Source of the DNA: Tausonia pullulans
Lineage: Eukaryota; Basidiomycota; Tremellomycetes; Cystofilobasidiales; Mrakiaceae
Direction of reading: 5' to 3'
Assembly (NCBI GenBank): GCA_951802195.1
Contig: OX637621.1
Coordinates: forward strand, 1,116,001-1,180,000
Length of the DNA: 64,000 nucleotides
Part shown: positions 46,055 through 57,659 of the stretch, in pieces
Position numbering within the stretch: the stretch's first letter is position 1
Layout: the number at the start of each line of letters is the position of its first letter
Translations under genes and position numbers: made by a program
The notes under the pieces: model-generated
Told to the model about the DNA's origin: nothing
What the model saw: the letters and a program-made list of their open reading frames with translations, nothing else
The model's database searches: none

Positions 46055-47348
46055 CTTGAGAGGCGATTTGGCGTGCGGATTAAGCAAGTTCTGAAGGTCT
46101 CAAATGTCTGAACGTCAGCTAGGTAGCCCACAAAATCCAGGCTGGAGCGAGCGAGCCATCTTGATTGATTGAGTAGCGCGCTCTCGTTTGGGTCATTTGC
46201 TCGCATGAGGGGGCGCGCCATCAAATACGCCCAACGGGCTTTAACGGATAGTCTGGCAGGGTTTGCTCGCTAGAGCACCCCGAGAGATACAACACTGGCT
46301 TGAGCCAGTCTCAACGCCTCTTCGTCCGAAGAAGAAGACCTCACAAGCTTCAGACAGTATGCAGGGGCTGGCCGCCCCCCCAGAGCTTGGCCCTCAGGCC
46401 GGGCTAGCGCTCTCTCATTCCGTTTGATGGGTTCCAAGGCCAGTATGCCCTTAGAGCCATATCGCAGTCGATCCAAGAGCAGCAAACAGCAAGACGCGAC
46501 CAAACGAGATTCCGGGGGTCCGACGCACCTGGAAGTAGGAAGCAGTCTAGAATCTGCGAATTCGCCAGAGAGCTGTAGGGATCTACTGAGAAAATCTGAC
46601 GGTCGTCCAGTGAAGTCAAGGAGCCGGAGTCGTTGCCTTCAGCGCCGGTCGAGGTTCTGGTTGTCGAGAAGGGACTCGCCGCGCGTCGAACGACTCCCGT
46701 CTTGACCGGCGTCGAGCGGCGTCCTCCGTCGACCTCGTAACCTCCACTATCTCGCTCGCATCGTTCACTTCCTACGCCGCTCTGCTCAGGTATCTGCATT
46801 GTCCACTCCATATTGGAAATAATTCGCACGGAGACGCAGCGTCCTCCGAGCCAAGCTCTTCCCGGTTCAGCCTTAGCTTTCTCCCGTCATTGGTCGGTCG
46901 GTTGAGGGACGGGTGAGTCTACTCCCATCACACGCCGGCACTCTTGTCTACTTCTACCTCTTGGCAAAGCTCGTAACGGCCTCGAAGCTCTGCTCTCGGC
47001 TTTTTGTCCAAACATGGCTTACTGTCGGGATCGCCCATGCGCCTGACGACGGATGGGAACGACCGCTTGCGTCGCTCCTCGTGCTTGATTGACTTCATCA
47101 GTGCATCTGGACAAGTGGACTGACAAATTCCCAACCCTACACGTCAATTTAACTGCGTCCTGCAGATCGGGTCTCTCCCTCGCCTCTTCTTACACGACAC
47201 TTCGAACGCGTTCTACGACGCGTGTCTGTGAGCGCACCTCCCTCCGCGCTTCGCCGACCGACTTGTGTGTGCAAGAGCGCTTAGTCTCATTCTCAGGTGA
47301 TCATCAACACACTTTATACTGATATGGGGCCGCACTCTATAGCAAATA
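46055..47348. promoter_or_regulatory. Divergent promoter region of FOL1 and WDR59
   Basis: About 1.3 kb between two divergent starts. Several short frames show no family content. A 5'-UTR intron for the right-hand gene is possible (acceptor-like TTCTCAG near 47296). No tRNA or repeat recognised. Confidence 0.4.
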
Positions 47349-50300
47349 ATGACGTCCACGTCGTCTTTTTCGATCCCTGCGGCCGGTTCCAAGAACATTC
47401 AAGTTCCTATGCCGTTGCAGCGGTTCAATATCTCGCCCTCCCAACTTCCTCTTCCCGCCTCGCCGAGCACCTCGAATGTCCGCCCTGGTCTCGCAAGCAA
47501 GAACCACAGCCACACAAGCGATGCTATCGATTTCGGGGGCACCTTTACCTCGCGCCTCGACATCGGCATCAAGGCCCCTGTGGGCTCTATGAGTATCAGT
47601 CCCTCCCATCGCGAGTGAGTTCACCGTGAGGGTGGTAGGACGCTGGGGGAATGGGGGAAGATACATTAGCGTCTTTCATTTTTGGCTGATTTACCATCTC
47701 CTTCGTCTTCAGCGTTTGTCTCGCGGCGTGAGTCCAGCCCGAACGTAGTCATTCAAAGCGGGAGGGCCATAGCTGACTGCTCGCGCTTCATAGTCGTTCG
47801 GGTCTCTACATCGTCGACCTAGATATCCCTTCGGATCCGCCTCGTTTCCTTCCCCAAGGCGGTCTTCGATCTGTGTTAGTTCTCTTTCTATCTCTCGCTC
47901 CAGGACTTGCCTTTCATTTGCCGACGACATCCTCAAACAGTGCCGACGTCCAGTGGGCACCGCACCACACTCTCCCTCATTCAATCGTCTCTACGTCCGC
48001 TCAGAAGCTTCTCCTCTGGAACCTCGCCCTACCCTCCGAGAGCGCCATCACGCGTGAGGTTGATGCGCATACGCGGGCAATCGCGGACATCAATTGGGGT
48101 GTGTTCAACCCAAAGGTGCGCTTGCGCCGCGATGGCAATAGCAGGACAGAGTTCGTTCTTACATGGTTCTCGGCAGATTATCGCCACGGCCGGAATCGAC
48201 GGCTGGATAAAGCTCTGGGACATACAAACTCCGATGAACAAGGATGCCGGCCGGTTCAGCGCCTGGGGCTGGGGAAGTGAGTCATTCCGGGCCAGCCTGG
48301 CTAGGATGTCTCATTGTTGATTTGGCTGTACAACAGGCGGGGCCACTCAAGTCAAGTGGAACCGGAAGCGAGAGCACATCATTGCCTCTAGCCATGATGA
48401 TAAAGTCCTCATCTGGGACCAGAGGGTGCGTGGTCTCCTATTCTGCCGAAGCAAACATCCACGACTGACTATTTGTTCCTTTAGATGGGCTCCATCCCCG
48501 TCACACGAATTGCAGCCCACAACGGAAAGGTCTACGGCCTCGATTGGTCGCGGAGCAATGGTCACGAGCTCATCACCTGCTCTCTCGGTGCGTCTTCAGC
48601 TTCGCTCTTTCCCCCTCAACATACACAGGCTGACGGCGTCCCCTTCAGACAAGTCCATCAAGATCTGGTCCATTGATCCCCCAAACGAGTCGTCCGGTGG
48701 TGGTGCTGGAATTCCCAGCGACACGTCGCAGAAAACACGCCTAATCGATACGCCGGATCGGACGATCCAAACGAGCGCTCCCGTTTGGCGGGCGAGGTTC
48801 ACCCCCTTTGGCGAGGGCATCCTGTCACTGCCTCAGGCTGGCGAGACGACCTTGGACTTGTGGAAGCTTGGGTCCCAACCTGGCGAGGAGAAGGTCGTCA
48901 AGCAGTTCTCGGGACACACGGACAAGGTCAAGGAGGTACATGCTGTCTGCTCAGGAGCGTTTTTTACTCCTCCTGGAGGCTGACGTGCCCGTTGCTTTGG
49001 AGTAAAGTTCGTATGGCGCGTTCGAGGCGGCGAGGACCTCGAGCACGACGACCGGTCGTTCCAGCTTCTATCATGGGGTCGAGATCAGCAGCTCAAGTTC
49101 TGGCCCATCGAGACGCAGACGCTTCTTGTGAGCTGCACATGCCTCCTTTCACCATGGCTGGAGTAGCCGTTAACCGAGAATACTTGATCCGCTTGCTTTT
49201 AGGACACCGGTCACGTCCCCGGTGGCCCTATCAAGGTCATCATGACTCGCCGAGGCGCCGCCAACCAGACATGCCGAGCCGAGCCGACAGATGACTTCCC
49301 GCATCTCAATTCGTTCATATACGAGCCTCACATCACCGCCCCGCTCCGCAACATCAGCACCCTCAGCGGTAGCCGCCACCGATCAAACCGGTCGGGCAAC
49401 AAACTCTCAGCGTCATCATCTAGCGAGCCGAGCCTCTCGACCGGTTCCGTTAGCTATAGCGTCAGCGCTGGGCGGACAAGCAACCTAACAAGCCTTTTCG
49501 AGAGCAAAAAAGCGAAGCAGCAAGATCACGAGAAGGAGAACCGGGCGAAGCCATCTGGTGCAGGCATGACGAGAGGAACGAAGGGCAAGGGAGGGAACAA
49601 ACAGAACGACCCAGAGTTGAGCAAGGCTTGGAACGACAACATCACGGTGCGTGCTCCGATTGTCTAGCGCATTGCATGTAGCTGATACCGCTGTCCTCAT
49701 TAGTACTTCCCGACTGCCCGCGAATCCTCACGAGGATCGGGCACTCCGAATGGATACAGTAACCGGAGTGTTTCGCGACCCAGCAGCGGTCAGGAGGATA
49801 TCAACGACCGCGAGCCGATCGTGCGCCTGGAGACCGAGTGGAAGGAGGTCCTGGACAAGTTCAACGACAGTATCACGATCCACGACGTGAGTGACTGCCT
49901 CTGTTAAGCCGGATACCACCCTCACTCCACACCCTTTTTCCCCGCCGTAGCACGATATCTCTGGGCGACACCTTCGGATCGGCCTGTCTGGCCCTTGGGG
50001 TCCGCTCATGGCTAACGGATGGTCTCGCGGCCCAGCGAGCGTCGTCATTGGCTTCAGCTTCCCTGACCGCTACCCTCAGTCGTCAACGTCTCGGCCAACG
50101 GCCAAGTCTCTCCAGATTATTGGTGGCACGGCCGAAGCGCACCAGCACCTCCGCGCTCAAGTCGATGGCCTCTTCGCACGTACGAGCGGGAACGCGCTCG
50201 AGGAGGTTCTCCGCCTGCTGCTTGGGATCGAGGAAGACGAGAAAAAACGTGGGAGAACCCGCACGCGCGTCGTCGAGGTTGACGACTCGGACTCGGACTC

Positions 50301-52906
50301 AGATCTCGAGACTGCGGCGGAGGTGCACACGCCCTTGACCAAGGCTATACTTCAACGGCACTGCGGCGCCAGTTTTGGGCCCAATGGTTAGTTCATTGCC
50401 ATTCTTGGCCGGCCTCCCTACTGGACCTGACGTCGTCTTTCAATCTCAGGCGAGCTTGTCTGCTTCTTTGGGATGATCTCTTCCCCTTCCGGGCGCAGCT
50501 CTCGCCAGGCCTCTCGGTCCCCAACTGCCCAGCCGGGCTCGAGGTGGCGAAATGCCTCGCTCGGCTCCACGACCCGACCTCTTTCGTATATCGACCAGGC
50601 CATGTCTCGCCTTTCACTTATGATCCGCACCGAGGAGGGCAAGAAGGCCGCTCCGAAGCTGTTTGATGACGGACCCTCAGTAAGCACAAGCCGCTCGAGG
50701 CAAAGGGTGAGTTCTCGTCGTCTTCCTTTCGCTTGCCGGCCTTTGTCTGATTCCATTATCTCTCCCTGCCGTCTCAGAACGCATCGAAGAACCGAGAAGC
50801 CGAGGATGGCACAAACGGCGGGGCTCACAAACGCGTTAGGATCACCCCTCATCTCGAGATCTTTGACATCTCAAGCCTTTCGCTCTTTAGCCGAGAGCTC
50901 GGGGTGCGGTACAAGCTCAGAGGAGGATCCAACCCCCGCCGGGTCTGCCAGAAGAACGCGGACGTGGCACTCGATCTTGGTCGAATCGACCACGAGCTTG
51001 CGTGGAGCACACTCGCCGAAATGTTCACACCGTTCAGGCCGACCGTCCCTGGGGTATTATCTCACGTTCCACCGAAGGTCCGCCCAGCCTCTGGTTTTGG
51101 CTGGTCTCACACCATGCCCAACCGGAATCTCGTCGACCGCATGTGAGGCCGCTCCCTTCCTGGCTCAAAGGCTTTGACTGATCCAGCGACACCTCCAGCT
51201 TCTCTCACTTTGCCTTGCAGGGCGACGTCCAGATGATTGCGTCGGTCGCGAGCGTGCTCCTATCGTCCAAAACTCCACCAGCGCCCCAACGTGAGAAATA
51301 TGCACTTGTGTCCCTGCTCGCCTTGGGTCTGACTTCCTTGTATTCTCTCAGTCTCTCCCGTCGCCATGGTCTCCCTCACGCCCAAGACGCCGGATTACTT
51401 CAGTATGAGGCCCTCGGCTGGACCCACACGTCGCAACTCGTCCGTGCCCGCAGGTCGACGGACACCCATCACTCGAGACCGGGATGCCTCACCCTCCAGC
51501 CAGTATGGACTCTTCAGCTCCGGACCTCTCTCGACCTTTCGAGCTAGCGCGGGCGACTCGGCTTGGTCCCTGAACTTGGACCGGGTCCGAGGCAGCTTCG
51601 GCTTCGGCTCCTCTTTCTCCTCGTCCCCGCCCGTCACAGGCCTTTCTCCGGGCGGGCCTCGGGATTTACCTCACCGGGAGCGACGGGATAGCAACGTCTC
51701 TATGAGCGCTGCAGAGCACGTGCACTTGCCATCCATGGATCAACACTCAGATCCGATCCCTGTCAGCGGTGTTGGGTTTGCGGCCGCGATAGGGAAGGAG
51801 CGCTTTCGACCTGGCGGCAGGTCCGTCTCAAGGACGGAGAGTCCTCCTCCAACGCCGCTCAGCAGAGCAGGCTCGCAATCAGACCCAGCCTTCCTCTATG
51901 CGGGCGGCTCGAGCCTCAAGGTTGACATCACGGTCGCGCCCAGGAGGGTTGAGGAGGAGCGTCTTTGGAGTGCCCGCGCAGAGTTGGGCAACTCGCGCTC
52001 GAGCTCGCTAGGCGCCGCGACCCCAATGCCAGTAGTGTCGATGCGGAAGAAATCCAAGGGCAAGCTTGGCTTCAGCTTCAAGCATTTTGCCGAGGTGGCG
52101 AGCTTGAGGTGCGTGGCTCATCTCATGCATCTCTGGCCTAAAGACTGACTCTGGGTGTGAGCAGTGCGCCGTCTAGCCAGCCTCTACTTTCACCGGCCCA
52201 ACTCGTGCTTGCCGACATTGCCCAGCATGTCTATGCCGATCTTCTCTTCCGCTGGGACCTTCTTCAGGAGCGTTCTAGGCTTCTCCAGGTCGTCATCACA
52301 CCTGCAGTAGTCCAGAGTGACGACGAGCACATCCACACGCTTGGTACGTCCTGTCAATTCGGATATACGAGCATACAGCTGACCACTGAGCCTTCTCTCA
52401 TCTAGCATATGAGCCCAGCGATCGCCCACACTTTGCGCCTTTGGAGATGCCTTCCTTGCTAGCCGACCCCACCGCCCCGCCTATAGGCTCCCCCAAGCCT
52501 AGCTGCTCGTTTTGTGACACGGTCGTTGGTGGTGGGTCTCCCTAATCGTCTCTCTCGCTCCTGTTTGCTTTGACTGACTGGGTCCCTCTTATGCTCAGGT
52601 ATGTCCTCAACCTGCTTCGAGTGCGGCCACGTTTCTCACCCCGCCTGCTTCGCCCTCTACGATTCGCTTCGGCGGGAGATGGGCGACCGGTCCGGTTCCT
52701 GTCCCTCCGGGTGCGGCTGCTCGTGTGCGCTCGTTGAGGCACGTCAGTCGCTGTCGATGTCGTCTATCAGTTGGATGCCTTCGGCGGTCGGTTCCCGGAG
52801 TGACTCTTCCAGAGTGGGCCTGCGGGGCGGCGGCGAGAAGGCTGGCGGAAACGGGCCAATGAGCAGGGGATCGGCGGTAGTCCTGCGTGGAGTGCCGGGG
52901 CTCTAA
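47349..52906 (+). CDS. MTC5: WDR59/Mtc5 (Sea3) subunit of the GATOR2/SEACAT complex
   Basis: Vacuole-membrane-associated regulator of amino-acid signalling to TORC1. About 1,500 aa from MTSTSSFSIPAAGSKNIQVP at 47349. The N-terminal beta-propeller has repeats: GLYIVDLD, DVQWAPHHTLPHSIVSTSAQ-KLLLWNL, DINWGVFNPKIIATAGIDGW-IKLWDI, VKWNRKREHIIASSHDDKVL-IWDQR, KVYGLDWSRSNGHELITC-KSIKIWSI and WGRDQQLKFWPI. It is followed by a basic Ser-rich linker and an RWD domain around 49.8-50.2 kb (LETEWKEVLDKFNDSITIHD, ISGRHLRIGLSGPWGPL, VVIGFSFPDRYP). The helical middle includes DVQMIASVASVLL. A C-terminal zinc ribbon/RING reads SCSFCD, STCFECGHVSHPACF and CPSGCGCSC. That architecture is specific to WDR59/Mtc5. 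It ends at 52906. Confidence 0.9.
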
Positions 52907-53127
52907 TCATGGACTGCGACCTGAATGAGATTATGTCACCTGTGCCTATGGATGAAGAAAAGTGCGGAGCCAGCTGCGGCCTCAGCGGCAAGGCTGCTTG
53001 TCTCCCGCCCCGCCCCAAGCAGCTCTCGCGCCCCGCACATGGGACACCGCCTCTTCCCTGGCTCGACATGCCTCTCGAACTCGCCCAACCATCATCTCCC
53101 ACCCCCCTCTTCTGTCCGTTGTCGAGG

Positions 53128-54702
53128 ATGCTCTCGGTCGACTATCTCTGCTGCTGTCTCCCTCTCATCAACACTGGGATCTACTTCATTCTACTCGAGC
53201 AACTCGTCCGTTCTGCTTCAGACTGCACCCCTTGAATCACTATCGGTTATGCCCTGACCTCTCCCTCTTTCGCCCCTCCACCTTGTCCCTGCTCAGGCCC
53301 TCAGCATCATCTGTGCGGTCCTCTCTGTCGCGACGTCCGGTGTCGTCGGCTCAACGATTCCGGGATTCACGCCCTGGATCTTCGCCGTCATCTGCTTTGC
53401 CGTTGCTGCCGTCCAAGTTGTTGGCCTCATCGGCGTCGTCCAGGTGCGCGCTGGGACGAGCAACCCATGCTCCTCTCCTCCCCGCTCGTTCCGCCGCTGA
53501 CGCGCGGTCCATCATTCTTGACTTACAGGAGAAAAAGAGGGTGTTCAAGACATACATGTTTCTCAACCTCGTCGGCGTCCTGTTTGCCTTCGTCGTCGCA
53601 GCCGTCCTCATCCTTGTTTCGGGGTCTGTTCCGAGCATTGTCCGCCTTGGTCCAGTTCTGAGACTGACGATGTCTCTATCGTCGCGTCCAGTCTGAGAAA
53701 CCAGACTGGAATCACCAATTGCCAGCAGGTGAGTCTTGCTTTGCTGCCTAGCTGACACCGGCCTCCTATACTCCCGTTGGCACGCACGCACCCGACTGAC
53801 TGACACTCGCTCTTCGCTCCTTCCTTTAGAACTTCTACGGTGGAACCTCGACCAACTCCACGACTTCCCTCTCCCAGGAGAGCGACACTGTTTGCAAGAT
53901 CTTCGTCCTCACTGACCTCGGCCTCATGGGGTGAGAAACCAGCCGTTCCTTTCTCCCCCTGAGGGATGACCCTAGAAGCGTTGAAGCGCACGGTTCGACG
54001 ACGCTCACTGACGCGTTTGTCACCCACCTATCGTCAGAGGTCTTTGGCTTCTCCTCGCTATCGTCCAGGGCTACTTCCTTGCGGTCATCAACGTCTGGAA
54101 GCGCGAGCAGGAGCAGGATCACAACCGTAAGTGGTGATCACCCCTCATACCATATCGAATATCGATCGCTGACGTTTCTCGGGCGTTCGCCCGCTCACTC
54201 AGGCTACTTCTCGTGCGCTCGCTCAACTTAGCATCTCTCTTCATTGACGGATAAGTCACCTGCTGATCGCTCTCTCTTACCCAGCATGTACTCTACTAAG
54301 GGCGGCTTCCCCGAAGCTGAGAACATCCCTCTTTCCTCGACCCAAGAAGGCGGTGCAGGCGACGTCTGGACGGCGCGAGAGTCGATGGACGCCTACCGAC
54401 ACAGCGGGTACGCCCCGCAGACGTACGACGACAACGTTCCCGTAGGAGGGTACAGTGGGAACCAGCAGTATCCCGGGGGAGGGTACAACGATGGGGGCGC
54501 AGATGGTCACCAACAGCACGATGGCAGTCATGGAGAGCGAGGGTTCCAGCCGCCGCAGGATGAGCAGGAGGGCTACGGTGAGGCGGTGGCATCATATCCT
54601 CATGCCCAGCAGCAGCAGGAGCACTATGGCGCTGGCTCGAGCGGGGGGTACCCCCATCCGGCCCAGTACGACGACGACGATGCGTATGGCCGGAGACGGT
54701 GA
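53128..54702 (+). CDS. Basidiomycete tetraspan membrane protein
   Basis: Function unknown. ATG 53128 (MLSVDYLCCCLPLINTGIYF) places TM1 and a CCC cluster at the extreme N-terminus, as in a fungal tetraspan family; an in-frame ATG at 52909 is only 3 bp after the previous stop and less likely. Introns remove unrelated frames, leaving TM2 (ALSIICAVLSVATSGVV), TM3 near WIFAVICFAVAAVQVVGLIG, then YMFLNLVGVLFAFVVAAVLI, a Cys-containing extracellular loop (ITNCQQNFYGG, DTVCKIF), and TM4 (LGLMGGLWLLLAIVQGYF). The cytosolic tail is Gly/Tyr/Gln-rich (54.3-54.7 kb), ending YGRRR at 54702. A cell-surface or wall-related scaffold is conceivable but not shown. Confidence 0.75.
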
Positions 54703-55102
54703 GCAGCGTAGTCTTGAGTCTTTACCCCTGCTTTCATGCTTGCTTTTGTTTTCGTTTTCGTATCATGGACATTCAATATTTCTTCTGTACCGGTCCAGGC
54801 GACTTAGCTCTCGAGCGAGACCAGCCTCCCGAGGTTTCTCCTTTTGTGATCGGAGCAAGGCAGCCTTCTTTTTTATGTCCTAACGACATGCTTGTCGGCT
54901 GCGGAATTCCTTGTCCAGGAGGTGAGAGCTCGTTCGCTCACCGGCTCCAGAGCTGTTCGATGACGTCGTCTGCCTGCCCGGCGGTCAGCTTTCCGCTGGC
55001 ATCCTTCCGCATTCCGACTCCACCGTTCAGCTCCCCAGACCGCCATCAACTCCATCCATACAAACTCATCCACTTTCTAAATAGCTTCCAGCCTCTGCCA
55101 GA
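54703..55102. other. Intergenic region
   Basis: About 400 bp with T-rich stretches after the tetraspan gene and the presumed promoter of the next small gene. No gene recognised. Confidence 0.4.
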
Positions 55103-55799
55103 ATGGTGACTACGCCTCAGCGGCCATTTCAGTCGTGCATGGGCGGACTGCACCTGACACAATCACTTCTCCCCTCCTGGTCGTCTCCTCAGTCCGCCTT
55201 TGAGTCCATCTTCGACGCCCTGAGGTCCATCTTCAACGCCATCTTCGACACTATCTTCGCCATCCTGCACTCGATTTACACCGTCCTCGAGCAGCTCGTC
55301 GAGACCGCATGGAGTGTCGTCTCACACACGCTCAAGACCACCTTCAACGTGAGTTATGTTCTCGGCACCAGGCGAATGAGATTCTCGGTTTGACATCCAT
55401 CTCTTCAGGTCTCTGAGTCGGTCCTCGAGAGCATCGCGAGTCTGTTCAAAGGCGCCATCGAGGTGAGTAAGGCTGATGGGGCATGGAGAGTGCATGACGA
55501 GGCCAACTCGCGCGCATGCTTCAACACCGCGGCAGTGGAGCCCCCTCTTCTTCCCTGGGAGTCAGTCTCTAATATGCATCGTTTCTTCCTTCGTGCCCTT
55601 GTTCTCTGATTTCAACAGCTCATCTGGGGTGAGCACAGCGGCAGTCATCTCACAGGTACCTGTAAACGAGCGCTGATGTCGTCCTCTTCTCCCAGATAAC
55701 AAGCTCGTTATTGGCGCTCTCCTCCTCGTTCTTGTGATCTTCTCGCGTCCCAACGCTGCCGGCCAACCTGCGGGCGGTCGCAAGGTGAAGCGGGCCTGA
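55103..55799 (+). CDS. Small C-terminally membrane-anchored protein
   Basis: About 105 aa, no known family recognised. The best model has coding exon 1 consisting of the ATG alone at 55103-55105, directly followed by a GTGACT donor. The acceptor is at 55192 after a good branch site (CCTGAC at about 55152). The protein then reads SAFESIFDALRSIFNAIFDT, followed by IFAILHSIYTVLEQLVETAW, an amphipathic Phe/Ile-rich repeat region, then VSESVLESIASLFKGAIELI and NKLVIGALLLVLVIFSR as a single membrane span with a basic end GGRKVKRA. Four introns interrupt it. An unspliced reading from 55103 is possible but lacks these features. The arrangement resembles an ER or mitochondrial tail-anchored protein. 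Confidence 0.6.
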
Positions 55800-56127
55800 G
55801 CTGGCTGGTGGAGAGTGCAGGAAAGAGTGGCCGGCGACGTCCTTGTTTGAAGGATGGGGCGTCGTGTTGCGCCTCGGGAGGTGCTTGTACTTGGTCGGCT
55901 CTGTATCTTATGTCCATGCCTTGCTCTGTCCCATCTGCTTCGGGGCCGATCCGATGCCATCCAAAGATGGAGTGATCTTTGGATATCCGTTATGCCCGCG
56001 GCTGCACTTCGGCGCCGAAGGCCCGCCAGCTTGCTCGTCCGTTCGGAGGAGAGCGAGGAGGAAGGCAGAAAGCTCGCCGCCGGCGAACACCATCCTCCTC
56101 ATAACCATCGCTTCCTCTCATCCTTCA
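55800..56127. other. Intergenic region before the methyltransferase gene
   Basis: About 330 bp holding the terminator of the small membrane protein gene and the methyltransferase promoter. The short frames here have no family content. Confidence 0.4.
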
Positions 56128-57549
56128 ATGTCCACCTTCGCCTCAGCTTCCTTCGATGCAGCCAAGTACCTCAGCTTCAGAGCGACCTACCCGCAGTACT
56201 TTTACGATCAGCTCTTCACGTATCATACTCGCCGAGGGGGGAAGTTCGGGACCGCCCTCGACCTCGGGTGTGGACCGTGAGTTCGGCTGGGTCTTGTGTC
56301 TGTTTGTCTTCCCGAGCTTATTCATCGTATCTCATGGCACAGAGGCCTCATCACCAACAACTTGACGGATAGGTTCTCTAAAGTCATCGGCGTCGACCCG
56401 GGTTCGTCCGTATCTTTGCTCAGTATGTTACGTCAACCCATCGTCTGATCTGCCACTATACTACTAGGGAAGGGCATGATTGCGACGGCCAAGACGTCAA
56501 CGACCCTCCCCGAGGACCGGATCGAGTATCGCGTCGGTATGTCCATCGCGAGCTGAGGCGAACCACAGATGGACGCTCAGCCGACAGCCAGCTCTGTTTC
56601 GGGACGTCTCTCATCTCATGTCGTTTTTCGGCCGCAGGCACAAGTGAGGATCTTCAGGGCATCCCTGATGGGTCCGTCGACCTCGTTACCGCTGGGCAGG
56701 CCGCACACTGTACGTGGGGCAACTCCCCCCCCCCCCCCCCCCAAACACACACAATCAACTTCCTTGAACATTGGTGGAGACTGATCTCCGAACATACTCG
56801 TAGGGTTCGACTTCGAAAAGACTTGGCCTGAGCTCAGCAGGGTCGTCTCAAAAGGGGGCACCGTCGCTTTCTGGGTTTGTCTTGCTCTTGGCTATCTTAC
56901 ACATCGACATTCTGACACCTCGCTTGCTCGCCAAATGCAGGGCTACGCCGAGATGAAGCTCCCTCGCTTTCCGACGCTGCAGCCCATTATTTCCCACTAC
57001 CAGCAGGGCGAGGACGCTCTGGGGCCCTACTGGCAGCAGCCAGGTACATCCCCATCATCGTTGCTCTTCGCCCATGGCATGGGCTGACGCTCCCCTTTCC
57101 TCCTCCCTCTAGGCCGCTCCATCGTCGATGCCCTCCTCGACCCCGTCCCTTTCCCCATCGCCCCAACCCCAACACCCAAGACCCTTGCCCTCGTGGCGCC
57201 CTACCAGCTTTCCGATCCATCTCCCTGTGCCCCACTGACAACCATTGGCCCCGAAGCTGGCTGGGACCCAACCTCATTCGCGCGGATCAAGCTCGATGGC
57301 TCTGGCTCGGAGATCGGCCTCTCCAAGACGCTCGATTGGGAGGGTCTCGAGCAGTACCTCCGGACGTCGTCGGCGCTGCATCTGTACCTCGAGAAGAACG
57401 CGAAGCAGGGGGAGGAGGAACCGCCGCTGTTGAGAGAGTTTTTGAGGGAGTTGAGGGAGCGGTGTGAGGAGCTCGCGGGGGAGAAGGTTGAGAAGGTCGA
57501 TGTCTTTTGGCCGGGGGTCATTTTCCTCGCTGGGAAGAAGACCGCCTGA
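56128..57549 (+). CDS. Class I SAM-dependent methyltransferase (TMT1/type 11-like)
   Basis: Cytosolic methyltransferase related to yeast trans-aconitate methyltransferase Tmt1 and similar type 11 enzymes. From MSTFASASFDAAKYLSFRAT at 56128; motif I is GTALDLGCGPGLITNNLTD, motif II is VIGVDPGKGMIATA, and the post-motif is DRIEYRVGTSEDL followed by SVDLVTAGQAAHWFDFEKTW. Next come LSRVVSKGGTVAFWGYAEM, a variable C-terminal half with the active-site loop region, and DVFWPGVIFLAGKKTA, stop at 57549. The length is about 330 aa. The GQAAHWFD segment is typical of the Tmt1 group; the acceptor is not defined by sequence. An intron carries an 18-nt poly-C run. Confidence 0.85.
56725..56742 (+). repeat. 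Poly-C run of 18
   Basis: Homopolymer followed by (AC)-rich sequence inside an intron of the methyltransferase gene. Confidence 0.85.
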
Positions 57550-57659
57550 TTGAATGGAGAAGAATCTTGCAAATATGGAAGGGAGTACATGGAGAGACGA
57601 AAAGAAAAATGCAAGGAGGAACTGATACAAGTGTCACAAACACGAGCGAAGATAAATGC

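Noticed and set aside
46404-46829. 141-codon minus-strand frame between FOL1 and WDR59
   Set aside because: No family content and a non-coding-like composition. The region is better explained as a divergent promoter.
52909-53127. Longer N-terminus for the tetraspan protein from the ATG at 52909
   Set aside because: The ATG lies 3 bp after the WDR59 stop, leaving no room for a terminator or promoter, and the added residues are low complexity. Family members begin right at TM1.
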